Shown here: positions 46,426-57,289 of the stretch, piece by piece
How the letters are laid out: every line of letters begins with the position of its first letter
Position numbering within the stretch: position 1 is the stretch's first letter
Source of the DNA: Przewalskia tangutica
Lineage: Eukaryota; Streptophyta; Magnoliopsida; Solanales; Solanaceae
Assembly: GCA_029844215.1 (NCBI GenBank)
Contig: CM056731.1
Coordinates: 78,636,992 to 78,700,991 of the forward strand
DNA length: 64,000 nucleotides
Direction: 5' to 3'
The notes under the pieces: model-generated
Seen by the model: only the letters and a program-made list of their open reading frames with translations
Told to the model about the DNA's origin: nothing
Database searches by the model: none
Made by a program: the position numbers and the translations under genes

Positions 46426-46471
46426 AGTTAATCGTCGGAAAGTGTCTACAGACCGTATCTAGTAGAGTCTT

Positions 46472-46505
46472 GATTATCGGTGTGTTGTGCACCACACCAA
46501 TAATC
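46472..46505 (+). other. Leader stem-loop with GTGCAC loop, element E
   Basis: Identical to the B copy over all 34 positions: arms GATTATCGGTGTG and CACACCAATAATC, loop TTGTGCAC. Confidence 0.82.
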
Positions 46506-46618
46506 AGGAGGCTATAGGATATTTAGGATTGGTTTCCATTCTTCTCACTCTGAGATCGTGCCTTAGAGCTGTGTTATAAGTTGGACCCCTCTAACGTATT
46601 TCTTTTACATACCCGATT

Positions 46619-47900
46619 ATGCCTCTACGCAGGCAACCCGCCCGAAGGGCAAGGCGGCAGGAGGCGCTAGTAGGACAGGTCACGAGGCGAGCCAGACTTT
46701 ACCCGGCGATACCTCGACGGCGAGTTCTACGACGCCGCCCCAGCGAGTTTAGAGCGCAGCGGTGGCCACCGAGACCATAGTACTGCGCCTCAGTCCACAA
46801 CCACAGGCGAGAGAGATGGGTTCTGAGGAGATGGCGATTACTAGCCGATTGTGGCGGACATGCGGATAAGTGGGCCAGGCCAGTTCGATAGCACTCGTGG
46901 TTCATCCTAGATCGGATAGCTTGAGACTACGGGATTTTCGAGTTGTAGCCCGCGAGTTCTACGGTCGAGGCACGAGGATGATCCGCGGGAGTTCATCAAG
47001 CGACTCTGACGGATCATGAGTGATCGGGGCTTGAGGACCGAGTCGGTGGTCTTAGGTTCACATCGTTTGCGTGATCTGCGATCGATTGGTTTGATTCGTG
47101 GGAGCTGTCGGGAGAGCATACACTTCGGCGGTATGGGGCGAGTTCTCGGAGGCTTTTCTCGGCCACTTCTTGCCTCCGCAGATGAGGAGCACGCGGCGGG
47201 TTTACGATCTTTGAGACGAGGAGGGCGTGCGGTTGGGAGTACAACGTGGAGTTCGACTCGTTGGCTCGATATGTCCTGCGTTAGTGGCAGATATGGAGGA
47301 TAGAGTGCACCGCCACGTCACGGGGCGGATGACTACTTGGCGAGTCTTGCTCGGTGTGGCTCTTCACGAGCATGGACATTTTCGCGTTCAGTTCATGCAC
47401 TTGGAGTGCGAGGCGTAGAGGCGACGGGTTGACCGATATCAGCGAGAAGAAGGCCAAGGCGGCCGGATCTTTGGTAGCTCTCGGGGTGGGCGATCTCGGA
47501 AGAAACTAGATTTGCACCACGGCCAGGCCTGAGCACTCCTACACCATCTTCGGGGCGGCTAGGGTATTCGAGGCGGTCGGGGCCCGGGGCGGACTTCGAG
47601 TAGCGGGGTGCTAACCGATCGAGTCCTCTCGGTGTGTCGGTGTGGTAGATTCCATCACGGGAGTTGTGGTACTACTGGAGTTTGCTACACTTGCGGCGGC
47701 CAGGTCACTATGCGAGGCTTGTCAGGCAGGCGGCGCAGATGGTAGGGTCACTACGGGTCTTTCGTCGGGTCTTCATCTCCTACAGTTACTCGCCCCGGAG
47801 GGTAGGGTGCTCAGGAACCAGCAGGTCGCGGCAGAGGTCGTGGCAGGGGTCCTAGTTCTAGCGGTCCTCAGAACCGCATTTATGCCTTGTCGGTAAGCGA
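46619..47900 (+). pseudogene. gag: gag of element E (frame-broken)
   Basis: Starts ATGCCTCTACGC at 46619. Capsid-region sequence (about 47070-47340) and the CCHC region near 47690-47720 align with D, where the knuckle is intact, but frames break repeatedly. The damage stops at about 47940, where pol becomes perfectly open. The breaks are again dominated by missing or altered bases at CAG/CTG and CCGG sites. This gag may be more intact in the real genome than in this assembly. Confidence 0.72.
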
Positions 47901-47954
47901 GAGCGGGGCGTCACGGATGTCGTCACAGGTACTTTATCAGTTTCATGTTGTGAC

Positions 47955-50267
47955 GTGTATGCCTTGATAGATCCGGGTTCTACCTTGTCCTATATATCTC
48001 CCCATATTGCTAGTAGGATAGGGGTAGAGCCTGAGTCCATAGACCCTTTTGAGGTAGCTACGTCAGTGGGTGTTTCGGTGGTAGCTGAGCGGGTATATAG
48101 GGCTTGTCCAGTAACTATATGCGATCGTGGACCACTAGCCGACTTGATAGAGTTGGATATGACTGATTTCGATGTGATCATGGGTATGGATTGGCTAGCT
48201 TCTTGCTACTCCAATGTGGACTTCAGGGCGAGGTTGGTACGGTTCCAGTTTCCTGGGGAGCCGGTTATTGAGTGGGAGGGGAACACTGTGTCGCCGAGGG
48301 GTAGGTTTATTTCTTACCTCAAGGCTAGGAAGATGGTGCAGAAGGGGTATATCTACCATCTCATTCGGGTATTTGATACTGAGGCTGCGATACCAGATTT
48401 TCAGTCAGTTCCAGTAGTCAGAGAGTTCCCAGATGTGTTTCCAGACGACCTCCCGGGTATCCCTCCTGAGAGGGAGATAGAGTTTTGTATCGATGTGCTG
48501 CCAGACACTCGGCCTATATCCATTCCGCCATACAGAATGGCACCTGCCGAGTTGAGAGAGTTGAAGGACCAGCTGAGAGATTTGCTGGAGAAGGGCTTCA
48601 TCAGGCCTAGTGTTTCTCCCTGGGGAGCGCCGGTATTGTTCGTGAAGAAGAAGGACGGGACGCTGCGCATGTGTGTTGATTACAGGCAGCTGAACAAGGT
48701 GACTATTAAGAACAGATACCCCCTTCCCAGGATTGATGATTTGTTCGACCAGTTGCAGGGTGCGAGATGTTTCTCCAAGATTGATCTGCGATCGGGCTAT
48801 CATCAGGTGCGAGTTAGAGAGGCGGATGTCCCTAGGACTGCATTCCGGACCCGGTACGGGCACTATGAGTTCAGGGTTATGTCTTTCGGTTTGACCAATG
48901 CTCCGGTGGTATTTATGGATTTGATGAACCGAGTGTTCAAGCCATTTTTGGATACGTTTGTGATAGTATTCATTGATGACATCTTGGTTTATTCTCGCTC
49001 AGAGCAGGAGCATGCGGAGCATTTGAGGACTGTGCTGAGAGTTCTCCAGGACCAGCAGTTGTACGCCAAGTTTTCCAAATGTGAGTTTTGGTTGTCTTCG
49101 GTGGCTTTTCTCGGGCACATTGTCGGGGCCGATGGTATTCGGGTGGATACGGCCAAGATCGAGGCAGTCAGGAGTTGGCCTATACCTACTACTCCGACAG
49201 AGGTGCGCAACTTTCTGGGCCTTGCAGGTTACTATCGGAGGTTCATGGAGAAGTTTGCTTCTATTTCGGCACCTTTGACTAAGCTGACTCAGAAGGCAGC
49301 TAAGTTTCAGTGGTCGGATGCTTGTGAGGAGGGCTTCCGGTTACTGAAAGAGAGATTGACGACCGCCCAATTTCTTACTCTTCCTGAGGGTCTAGACGGC
49401 TATGTCGTGTATTGTGATGCGTCAGGCGTCGGGCTTGGATGTGTGTTGATGCAGCAGGGCAAGGTTATAGCATACGCATCTCGGCAGCTCAAGAAGCATG
49501 AGAAGAATTACCCCACCCATGATTTGGAGTTGGCAGCGGTGATTCACGCCTTGAAGATCTGGAGGCACTATTTGTATGGAGTTCATGTGGATATTTACAC
49601 AGACCACAAGAGCCTCCAGTATATCTTCAGCCAGAGGGAGCTGAACTTACGACAGAGACGGTGGTTAGAGCTACTCAAGGATTACGATGTCGATATCCTA
49701 TACCACCCAGGGAAGGCCAATGTTGTGGCAGATGCCCTTAGTCGTAGGTCGATGGGTAGTCTATCAGAGGTGCAGCCAGAGAGGGGCATGGTCCGCGAGT
49801 TACATCAGCTAGTGAGCCTTGGAGTCCGATTGATTGATTCTGATAGTAGTGAGGTTCGAGTTCGAGAGGTTGCCGAGTCTTCCATCGTCGAGGAGGTGAA
49901 GAGGCGACAGTTTGAGGATCCGAGTATGACCCGGTATCGTGATACGGCTCTTCGTGAGGGGAAGGGTCCATTCGAGGTAGCACCTGATGGGGTGCTAAGG
50001 TTTGAGGGCAGGTTGTGTGTTCTAGATATTGCAGGACTTCGAAAGCAGGTTCTAGGGGAAGCACACAACGCGCGTTACTCTATCCATCCGGGGTCGACAA
50101 AGATGTACCACGACCTCAGATCTGTGTATTGGTGGGATGGCCTAAAGAGGGACGTTGCAGAGTTTGTTGCTCAGTGCCCGTGTTGTCAGCAGGTAAAGGT
50201 AGAGCATCAAAGGCCTGGTGGGTTGTTGCAGACGATAGAGATTCCGACCTGGAAGTGGGAGGTGATC
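47955..50267 (+). CDS. pol: pol of element E: protease, RT, RNase H, integrase zinc finger (open, truncated by F)
   Basis: 771 codons open without interruption. The frame is read from an internal Met; pol probably begins upstream as part of gag-pol. Domains by residue: aspartic protease active site LIDPGS near 5-9 (Pro between Asp and Gly, usual in this clade); RT about 190-370 with VDYRQLN and catalytic FIDD near 339-342; RNase H from YCDAS at about 486 through HYLYG; integrase HHCC finger about 702-745 with SIHPGSTKMYHDL and CPCC. It stops inside integrase at TWKWEVI, where F is inserted, so the catalytic core is lost. It is the most intact enzyme gene in the window and a possible trans source of RT, though not of integrase. 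Confidence 0.93.
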
Positions 50268-50524
50268 TGTTACACCCCGTAAATTCAAATATTAGATAAG
50301 TTGGCAATCATGTGTCGAACGGATTTTAAGTCTTATTTGGAGTGTGGTACCCCAATTTTTTTTTAAAGATGTATGGGGTGTTTAGCAAGCCTATTATTAA
50401 GTTGGATGAGTCTAGTTTCCAACGCAACAAACCGCTCGTCGATAGGACATCGGAGCGGAGGGGTATGGGCGTTAGAAATTCTGTAAGCAGGCGCAGAGGA
50501 AGGATTTTCGTGTCAAGCGTCTCA

Positions 50525-50557
50525 GCGCCGCGGCGCCGTCAGCAGGGCCGCGGCGCC
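50525..50557. repeat. GC-rich palindrome pair in F LTR
   Basis: GCGCCGCGGCGC (50525-50536) and GCCGCGGCGCC (50547-50557), two self-complementary blocks. Copy at about 57545-57577. Just downstream (50583-50630 versus 57605-57655) lies the main difference between the two LTRs. Confidence 0.8.
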
Positions 50558-52239
50558 ACTAATCCTGAAAATCCTCGGAGGTTTGGCGCGCCGGCTGGCG
50601 CGAGCAGCGCGCGATGCGGGATTTTTTTTCTGCGGGCAGTGCTTAAAACAGGGGATATTTTCGAAAGGAGCCTATGGGAGGGTGACAAGTGTCCCTCCCA
50701 TCTTGTTGACCACGAAAAGGACCCTATTTTAGGACCAAGTCTTGAAAGACTTGGTCATTTCATCTTAGAACTCCTAAAAACCCTCTCCCTTTCTCTCTAG
50801 AGATTTAAGAAAAGCCTAGCTTAGTGGGTTTTGTTGGAGCGGCGGTAAGAAGGCAAAGTGTTGGTAAGCTTGTGGGAAGCACGAGGACGAGGTTGACGGG
50901 GATAGGAGTTGAAGAAAAAGAGCTTTAGTGGGCTAACCCAAAAGGTAAGAGATTTCCTATTCTCTTGGAATTGATAATAATCCTTGTTATAGTTAATATT
51001 GACCACACGAATCATGTGTTAGATTGATATGTATTATAGGTTTTGCTAACCATTTGAAATGAGAAATACAAAGGAAATCGATAGTTATACTTGTCGCATG
51101 TTATGTAAGTATACGCTTATAATTGGGAAATTGGTTGTGACTATAACAAGCATGAAAACATTACGGATGGATTTATGGTGGTTATACCATATAATCGGAA
51201 AGGACCATTCGTATTGGACTACTTTATTTAAATTGTGGTGAGCCAATTGGGGTTGTTTGGTTATTGAATTTGGCCTCGAAAGAGGTGGCAAAGTATGTAG
51301 AAACAAAGGAGGTGCTGTCCGATTTTCCATAGAAAATAGCGACTTAACACTTATAATATTCTACGTTGAAGTGAGGCATTAATAGACGTATTGTGAATAT
51401 CATAGGTTGACACACTTCGGGCGGGACTTTGTACTTGGCAAGTGGTTTGACCCGGCAAGGTATGTAGAACTATTCCTATCTTTGAGCATGATTAGTTTCA
51501 CGTATATAGTACGGTAGACATACAAGACTTTGACATTCTTTACTAGCTTTATGAAATGCCAAGTCGGGTGAGTTAGGAGATTAACTCACTTCTTTGAAAA
51601 TACTAAGGATGTCTTAAAGTTTTGTTAAGGTTAAGGGACTTGAAGAGTTGTAAAGTATGTGATACTTGTTTCGTTTTAAACGTATAAGTCCCTTGGATAG
51701 GAAATGGTACTGGACTAAGGTATAAAGTGAATATAACGACTTTATGGGGAGTTGGTTATATTGGCTTTATGGAAAGGTAAATGGCTTGATTTAATGGAAG
51801 GCAGCTCGATTTTAAGGTATCAATTGCCTAAGGTTTTATAAGAAAAAAAGTCACTTGATTTAGAAACCTAACTTTATTTCTAAGGGTGTTGTGACTTACC
51901 TTGAAATGTAATTTGGACTTGATACTAGGATTAATAGTATCTTGGAAGTTTTCTACTAAAAAGAGTCATTTGTTTTTAAAATAATAGAAGTACGTAGTAC
52001 TTGGGTTAAATTCCCGGATTATTATAAAGGACATGTTAGTGCCTTAGGTAAACTAAAATGAGAGTGTTTATAAACAAGAATAGTAAGAAGTTAGGGGATC
52101 TCTTAACTTGCTTACATATTGTATGATAAGCCGGTAGTGCTTATGTTACGTATGATAGCCGGATTTGGGCTAGTGATATATTATTCGTTGCGGGGTCATT
52201 CCCCGGGATTGTGGCATTGCATATTTCCGTGGATTTGCT

Positions 52240-52435
52240 ACCCACGATGCGAGGAATACCTCATGCGAGTCCGTAGGGCTTATGCGGGTGAAATAGTCCC
52301 ATGCGGGCGGGTCCAGCCTATGCGAGGAATACCTCATGCGAGTCCGTAGGGCTTATGCGGGTGAAATAGTCCCATGCGAGGAATACCTCACGCGGGTCCA
52401 CTGGGCCTATGCGGGTGAAATAGTCCCAGGAGTAG
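52240..52435 (+). repeat. Array of GAGGAATACCTCATGCG repeats, F 5' LTR
   Basis: Three units with GCGAGGAATACCTCAYGCG cores starting near 52249, 52323 and 52377, separated by GCTTATGCGGGTGAAATAGTCCC. Same array in the 3' LTR (about 59268-59455). Confidence 0.82.
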
Positions 52436-53034
52436 GATTTCAATCCTATTTTTCGTTGTAAGTATACACCTATTTTACTCTCATTGTTAGTAAGGCACAG
52501 TGTACTGTAATTTGATTATCATACATGTCTCCGGCTTTGATTTAGACTTGTGATGTAATTACAGTATTCTTTTCCAGTTTTACATACTTGGTACATATTG
52601 TGTACTGACCCCCTTCCCCGGGGGCTGCGTTCATGCCGCAGGAAAGGGTAAGCAGGTGGCGGATCCACATTCTTAGGATCACTTATCTGACGACAGAAGC
52701 TCCATTTATCCGGAGGCTTGTCTCTTTTGGGTACAGTCTTTTCCCTGGTGTTGTAGATTTATGTACATTCAGGGGTATGGCGAGCCCTGTCCATACTGAT
52801 TGTTCTTCCTGAAGTGCGTATTCACATATGTGGTTGGGCTGTAAGAACTGATGTTGTACAGTTGTACTTTTGATTTTGTTATCTATATTGGAAGGCGGTC
52901 TTATCGGCTAGCCTGGGATGTTTTATAGTTACACACGGGTTTATGTTGTGTATGTTCATTGCTATTCTACGATGTATACACGAGCAGGGTGCCTGGGTAG
53001 GACACGATCGTGACCGAGGTGGTCGTGACAAAAG

Positions 53035-53046
53035 TGGTATCAAGCG
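53035..53046 (+). other. Primer-binding site, element F (altered)
   Basis: TGGTATCAAGCG in place of TGGTATCAGAGC, four bases after the LTR. The AGAG is disturbed, as at other CAG sites. Confidence 0.75.
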
Positions 53047-53089
53047 ATTAGTCCTCGGAAAGTGTCTGCACCGTGTCTAATAGAGTCTT

Positions 53090-53123
53090 GATTATCGGTG
53101 TGTTGTGCACCACATCTATAATC
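53090..53123 (+). other. Leader stem-loop with GTGCAC loop, element F
   Basis: Arms GATTATCGGTGTG and CACATCTATAATC around TTGTGCAC. The loop is invariant. Confidence 0.72.
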
Positions 53124-53925
53124 GTGAGGTCAGGACATTTAGGATTGGTTTCCATTCTTCTCACTCTAAGATCGTCGATAGAGTGTGGTTAGTCGTCTCT
53201 CCTAACAAGTTATGTTGTTCTGGCTACGAGAAAGCGTGATGACCAGGAAAGATTATGTGGATTGCGTATCCAGGTTGGTAATGTTTGTAGTATAGTTGGT
53301 ATTGGGACATACAACTATACGGATTTATGTATGGGGGTCACATATGTGTTGCCTGGGATGATTTTAGATTACCAGGATTTGGTAAGGACTAAATAAATAT
53401 CGGGAAGGTATGAACAGTTAAGGAACTCTCATCAAGGTTTTACGTGCTAATTTGAGATAATTAGGTGATGATGAGTTGTGTGAGAATGAAATGGACCCTT
53501 AAGAGGTTAATTAAGAGACTTAATGGAAGACCATGTTAATAGATTGAGCTACGTAGTGGGATTTCGAGAATGGTACGGGTGAGATCCGTATGGAGTAAGT
53601 ATGGTTGTTGTGGACAAGACAACCCGATTATAGTATATGAGAAGTTAGTGTACCCGTTTATGGGGTGGGATCAGTTGATAGTAGTCATACGTGGCGAGTC
53701 ACGAGGTACAAGCCCGAGTCTAGTTAATCGTTTACTGGGTTCGTGGGCGTGTTCCACCACCAGTTGTGAGAGCCGGAATGGGCCTTTTATTGTTTAATTT
53801 AGTAACTCCAAAGTGGAGGCCAGAATTAGTATGGAATTTATGCGTATGCTAGTATAGGTTTGGAAATGCGGAAAGTAATCGACCAGTGAAAAAGAGAGCA
53901 ACCAAGTGTAAAGAGATAAAGCCTG
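53124..53925 (+). other. Internal module of F in place of gag
   Basis: Colinear with the minus strand of C from about 37740 to 36960, including the frame 53223-53396 that parallels C's 62-aa frame, and with the GGGATCAGTT ... GAGTCACGAGG ... GGGTTCGTGGGCG blocks also found in A and G. No gag motif is seen. Confidence 0.7.
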
Positions 53926-54160
53926 AATCCATGAGGACCTTTCGAGGTGACTACACCCATGAGTGTTGGGTGGTAGCTGAGCGGGTAGATAATTGCGGTA
54001 CGTCTGATCGTTGGACCACTAGCAGACCTAGCGAGCTGTTATGGCGAACATAGAGGTCATTATGATGCGGGCTAGTTGGCCTCTTGTTATGCCAACGTTA
54101 TCGCAGAGAGATTGGCTCGATTCCGTTTTACGGTAGTGATTATCCATGTAAAGGAAGAGA
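53926..54160 (+). pseudogene. Protease trace in F
   Basis: AGCCTGAATCCATGAGGACC ... GGTAGCTGAGCGGG matches E's protease downstream of the active site (about 48028-48095) and C's trace at about 36790-36880. The active-site part is absent. Confidence 0.6.
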
Positions 54161-55160
54161 AGTGGTAGTAACGATGAATTATCCTTCCTTCTTTGGCATC
54201 ATTGTTTTTCTTTTAAGTCTGTGTGACTTGTTCACTTGATGTAGATTGACGCAGTAAGTAAGTAATAATTGAATTTGAAGGAATTTATGTTAAGTGCCCT
54301 TGGAGGTACTTGGAGTTGGTTTGGTGTGGCGGTCAGGGCCACGACCTTCCGGATAATTTCAGGAAAATGTACAAGGCAAGAATAAATACGAAATGCAGTC
54401 TTTGCATGGAAAGTGAGGGCATCTTTGGTAGATTGGAAAATCTACACGAACTTAAAGGCGGTGCGGGATGATTAGATAATTACTGGACCGCAAGAGGACC
54501 CTGTGATTATGATTGTGACTCCAAGGAAAGTTTAAGAAAGGGAGATAAGTTCTCTTCCCCACGTAAAAGGACAGTTTTACGTATTATGGGGTTATGTGTA
54601 CCCATGTTGTTAAAGGAAGGATATGAGACTGGTAAGGTTTTCGGTATCGTCATGCCATAGGTTACAGTTGTAGATAACCGGGGGAAAAGTGTTGTGTTGG
54701 GGTAATTAAGAGCAGCGTTTAATTGGTGGGAAGTATCGTAAAGATATAAATGCAGGTTGTACGCATGTATGAAACTGTACGATTATGAACCAAGATAGAA
54801 ATACTTTTGCTAATAATAACCATAAGGTAAGGTTATGACCAGAATGATAAAGGAGAATACGACTATGGTTATGTAAGTTACACGAGATATGATTACCCCA
54901 GACTAGTGTAAGACCATTAGTAAATAATGGGCAGTAAGAACACCTCGAGGGAAGGTGGTAGCATCGGGTTACTACTTGACGAGATCAAGGAAATCTCCCC
55001 CGAAAATTGTGAGTGACAGGAAGTCTTAGCCATGGGGCAAGCAAAGGAATCAAATCTAAGTTTAGTGACCAATTTCGGTTGCAACAGAGAAAGGGAAACA
55101 GGAACCATAAGTGAGATTAAGGATACCCGAATGTTTCGCAGGAATGAGAAAGGCTTCCAG
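54161..55160 (+). other. Unreadable kilobase of F where RT should lie
   Basis: I find no open frame of length and no RT motif (VDYR, FIDD) in any frame. By position it should be old RT sequence. It could equally be unrelated sequence acquired by the element. Confidence 0.4.
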
Positions 55161-56640
55161 TACTACGAAGATAAATTGACCACGACTACAGTTCTAACCC
55201 CTCCTGAGAGACCCAAGGGTCAGGTTGTTATTGTAACACTTTGGGTGTTGGGCTAGGTTGTATGCTGACGCAACACGATAAGGTTAGAGCCTATGTTTTC
55301 CCGGCGGTTAGGGAAGCAAGAAAGGAAATTACGCTACTCACGATTTAGAGTAGGCGGCAGTTAATTGTGCCTTGAAGATTTGGAGGCATGACGTATATAT
55401 AAGACTTCATGTGGGTATGTGTACAGACCACAAGAGCCTCCAGTATATCTTCAGGCAGAGGGAGCTGAACCTGAGACAGAGACGGTGGTTAGAGTTGCTG
55501 AAAGATTATGATGTTGATATTCTCTACCATCCGGGGAAAGCCAACGTAGTTGTGGATGCATTGAGCCGTAGATCGATGGGGAGCCTGTCAGAGGTACAGT
55601 CAGAGAGACAGGACATGGTCCGTCAGATACACCAGTTAGCGAGCCTTGGGGTTCGATTGATCGATACCGACGATAGTAAGTGCGGGTTCGTGAGGTTGCC
55701 GAGTCTTCCATCGTTGATGAGGTGAAGAGGCGACAGTTTGAGGACCCAGTGTTGGTGCGGTATCGAGATGCAGCTCTTCGGGAAGAGAAGAGTCTATTCG
55801 AGCACCTGATGGGGTGCTGAGATTTGAGGGCCGGTTGTGTGTTCCCGATGTAGCAGACTTCGTCGGCCAGATTTCGGGAGGCACACGGTGCTCGATATTC
55901 TATTCATCGAGTCGACCAAGATGTACCATGACCTCGAGATGTTTGTATTGGTGGGATGGCACGAAGAGAGCGTGGCGAGTTTTGTTGCACGATGTCCTAA
56001 TTGCGGCGAGTCAAGGTCGAGCACGAGAGGCCCGGTGGATTATTGCGATCTATTAAGATTCCGACTTGGAAGTGGAGGTGATCAACATGGACTTCGTTCT
56101 GAGGTTACCTCGCACTCGGAGGAAATACGACTCCATTTGGGTTATTGTTGTGGTGGCGAAATCAGCCCATTTCCTTCGATCGGGACGGCGTTTTGGTGAG
56201 ACTATGCGGTGTACATCGAGAGAGATTGTGAGGTCGCGGTGTCGGTGTCGATTATATCCGATAGAGCCCGATTCTGCCTAACTTCTGGAGATCTTTCCAG
56301 AAGGGTCTAGGGACACAGGTGAGTCTTAGTACAGCATTTCATCCTCAGACTGATGGGCAGGCAGGGCGCACTATCCAGACACTCGAGGATATGTTGCGAG
56401 CCTGCGTGATTGATTTCAGTGGTAGCTGGGAGGATCATTTGCCCCTTGTGGAGTTTGCTTATAACAACAGCTACCATTCCAGTATACAGATGGCGCCATA
56501 TGAGGCTTTATATGGGCGGAAATGCAGGTCTCCGATCGGTTAGTTCGACGTGGGAGAAATGCGATTAGTTGGCGGACTTGGTACAGCAGTGTGGATAAGG
56601 TGAAGCTTATCCGAGAAAGCGATAGCGGCTCAGAGTCGGT
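55161..56640 (+). pseudogene. RNase H and integrase of element F
   Basis: RNase H begins heavily decayed (55161-55420), then turns abruptly into clean sequence: 55372-55725 contains DHKSLQYIFRQRELNLRQRRW and the YHPGKANVV segment. The integrase finger (about 55840-56040) has KMYHDLE and CPNC but is frame-broken. The core includes NMDF (about 56090) and SDRA (about 56256), and an open stretch 56319-56543 has AFHPQTDGQAGRTIQ, where the third catalytic acidic residue, normally Glu before Arg-Thr, reads Gly. Catalysis would be lost if that base is right. Confidence 0.83.
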
Positions 56641-56672
56641 AGAAGTCATATGCGGATAATCGGCGTCGGCAT

Positions 56673-57149
56673 TTGGAGTTTCAGGTAGACGATTGGGTCT
56701 TCTTGAAGGTGTCACCCATGAAGGGTGTAATGAGATTCGGTAAGAAGGGGAAACTCAGCCCAAGGTACATTGGGCCCTACCGGATCGTCCGTAGGACGGG
56801 CAAGGTTGCCTATGAGTTGGATCTACCATCAGAGTTAGAGGCGGTACATCCGGTCTTCCATGTTTCTATGTTGAGGAAGTGTATCGGAGATCCAGCGAGA
56901 GTTTTCCCTACCAGTGAGATCCCGGTAACAGAGGGGTTATCGTATGAGGAGAGTCTCATAGCGATACTCGATCGTCAGGTCAGGCGACTGCGGACCAAGG
57001 ATGTAGCTTCCGTCAAAGTCCTGTGGAGGAATGATAACCGGGAGGAGATGACTTGGGAAGCGGAGGAGGACATGCTGAGGAAGTATCCTCACTTATTCCC
57101 TATACCTTCAGGTAATCCATCTTCCCTTACTTGCCAAGTTTTAAATTGA
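56673..57149 (+). CDS. Integrase C-terminal domain and chromodomain of element F (open)
   Basis: 158 codons from an internal Met to the natural stop of pol at 57147-57149. Contains VDDWVFLKVSP, the GPY/F module KLSPRYIGPYRI, HPVFHVSMLRKCIGDP, then ILDRQVRRLRTKDVASVKVLWRN-type and TWEAEEDM segments, the chromodomain-like end of Tekay/Del integrases. In the family this end is thought to guide integration to heterochromatin. The upstream frame is broken, so this is only the tail of a former integrase. Confidence 0.88.
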   Translation: MEFQVDDWVFLKVSPMKGVMRFGKKGKLSPRYIGPYRIVRRTGKVAYELDLPSELEAVHPVFHVSMLRKCIGDPARVFPTSEIPVTEGLSYEESLIAILDRQVRRLRTKDVASVKVLWRNDNREEMTWEAEEDMLRKYPHLFPIPSGNPSSLTCQVLN

Positions 57150-57255
57150 AGTGTTTATTTTGCTTAATGCTATTATGTGGCCTTGTGTGACATTATTAGT
57201 AGGTCGGGGTTGTGAAAGGAAACTATGTTGCTAATTAAAAGTTTACTCCGAAAGA

Positions 57256-57289
57256 ACATTCGGGACGAATGTTTCTAAGGGGGGAAGAA
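57256..57289 (+). other. Pre-PPT inverted repeat and polypurine tract, element F
   Basis: ACATTCGGGACGAATGT (57256-57272), identical to B, followed by AAGGGGGGAAGAA ending at the 3' LTR. Confidence 0.88.

Larger units (their letters stand above)
50268..53030 (+). repeat. Element F 5' LTR
   Basis: 2.76 kb, TGTTACACCCCGTAAATTC...GGTGGTCGTGACA. It is a family distinct from the others and lacks a TATAAATA box. GC-rich palindromes at 50525-50557 and an array at 52240-52435. The 152-aa frame 50342-50800 recurs in the 3' LTR and is not regarded as a gene. Confidence 0.93.

Noticed and set aside
50342..50800. 152-aa plus-strand frame, with a 164-aa counterpart at 57323-57817
   Set aside because: It is the start of the F LTR in both copies. 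Composition is driven by GC palindromes and no protein family is recognised; the two frames differ by indels.
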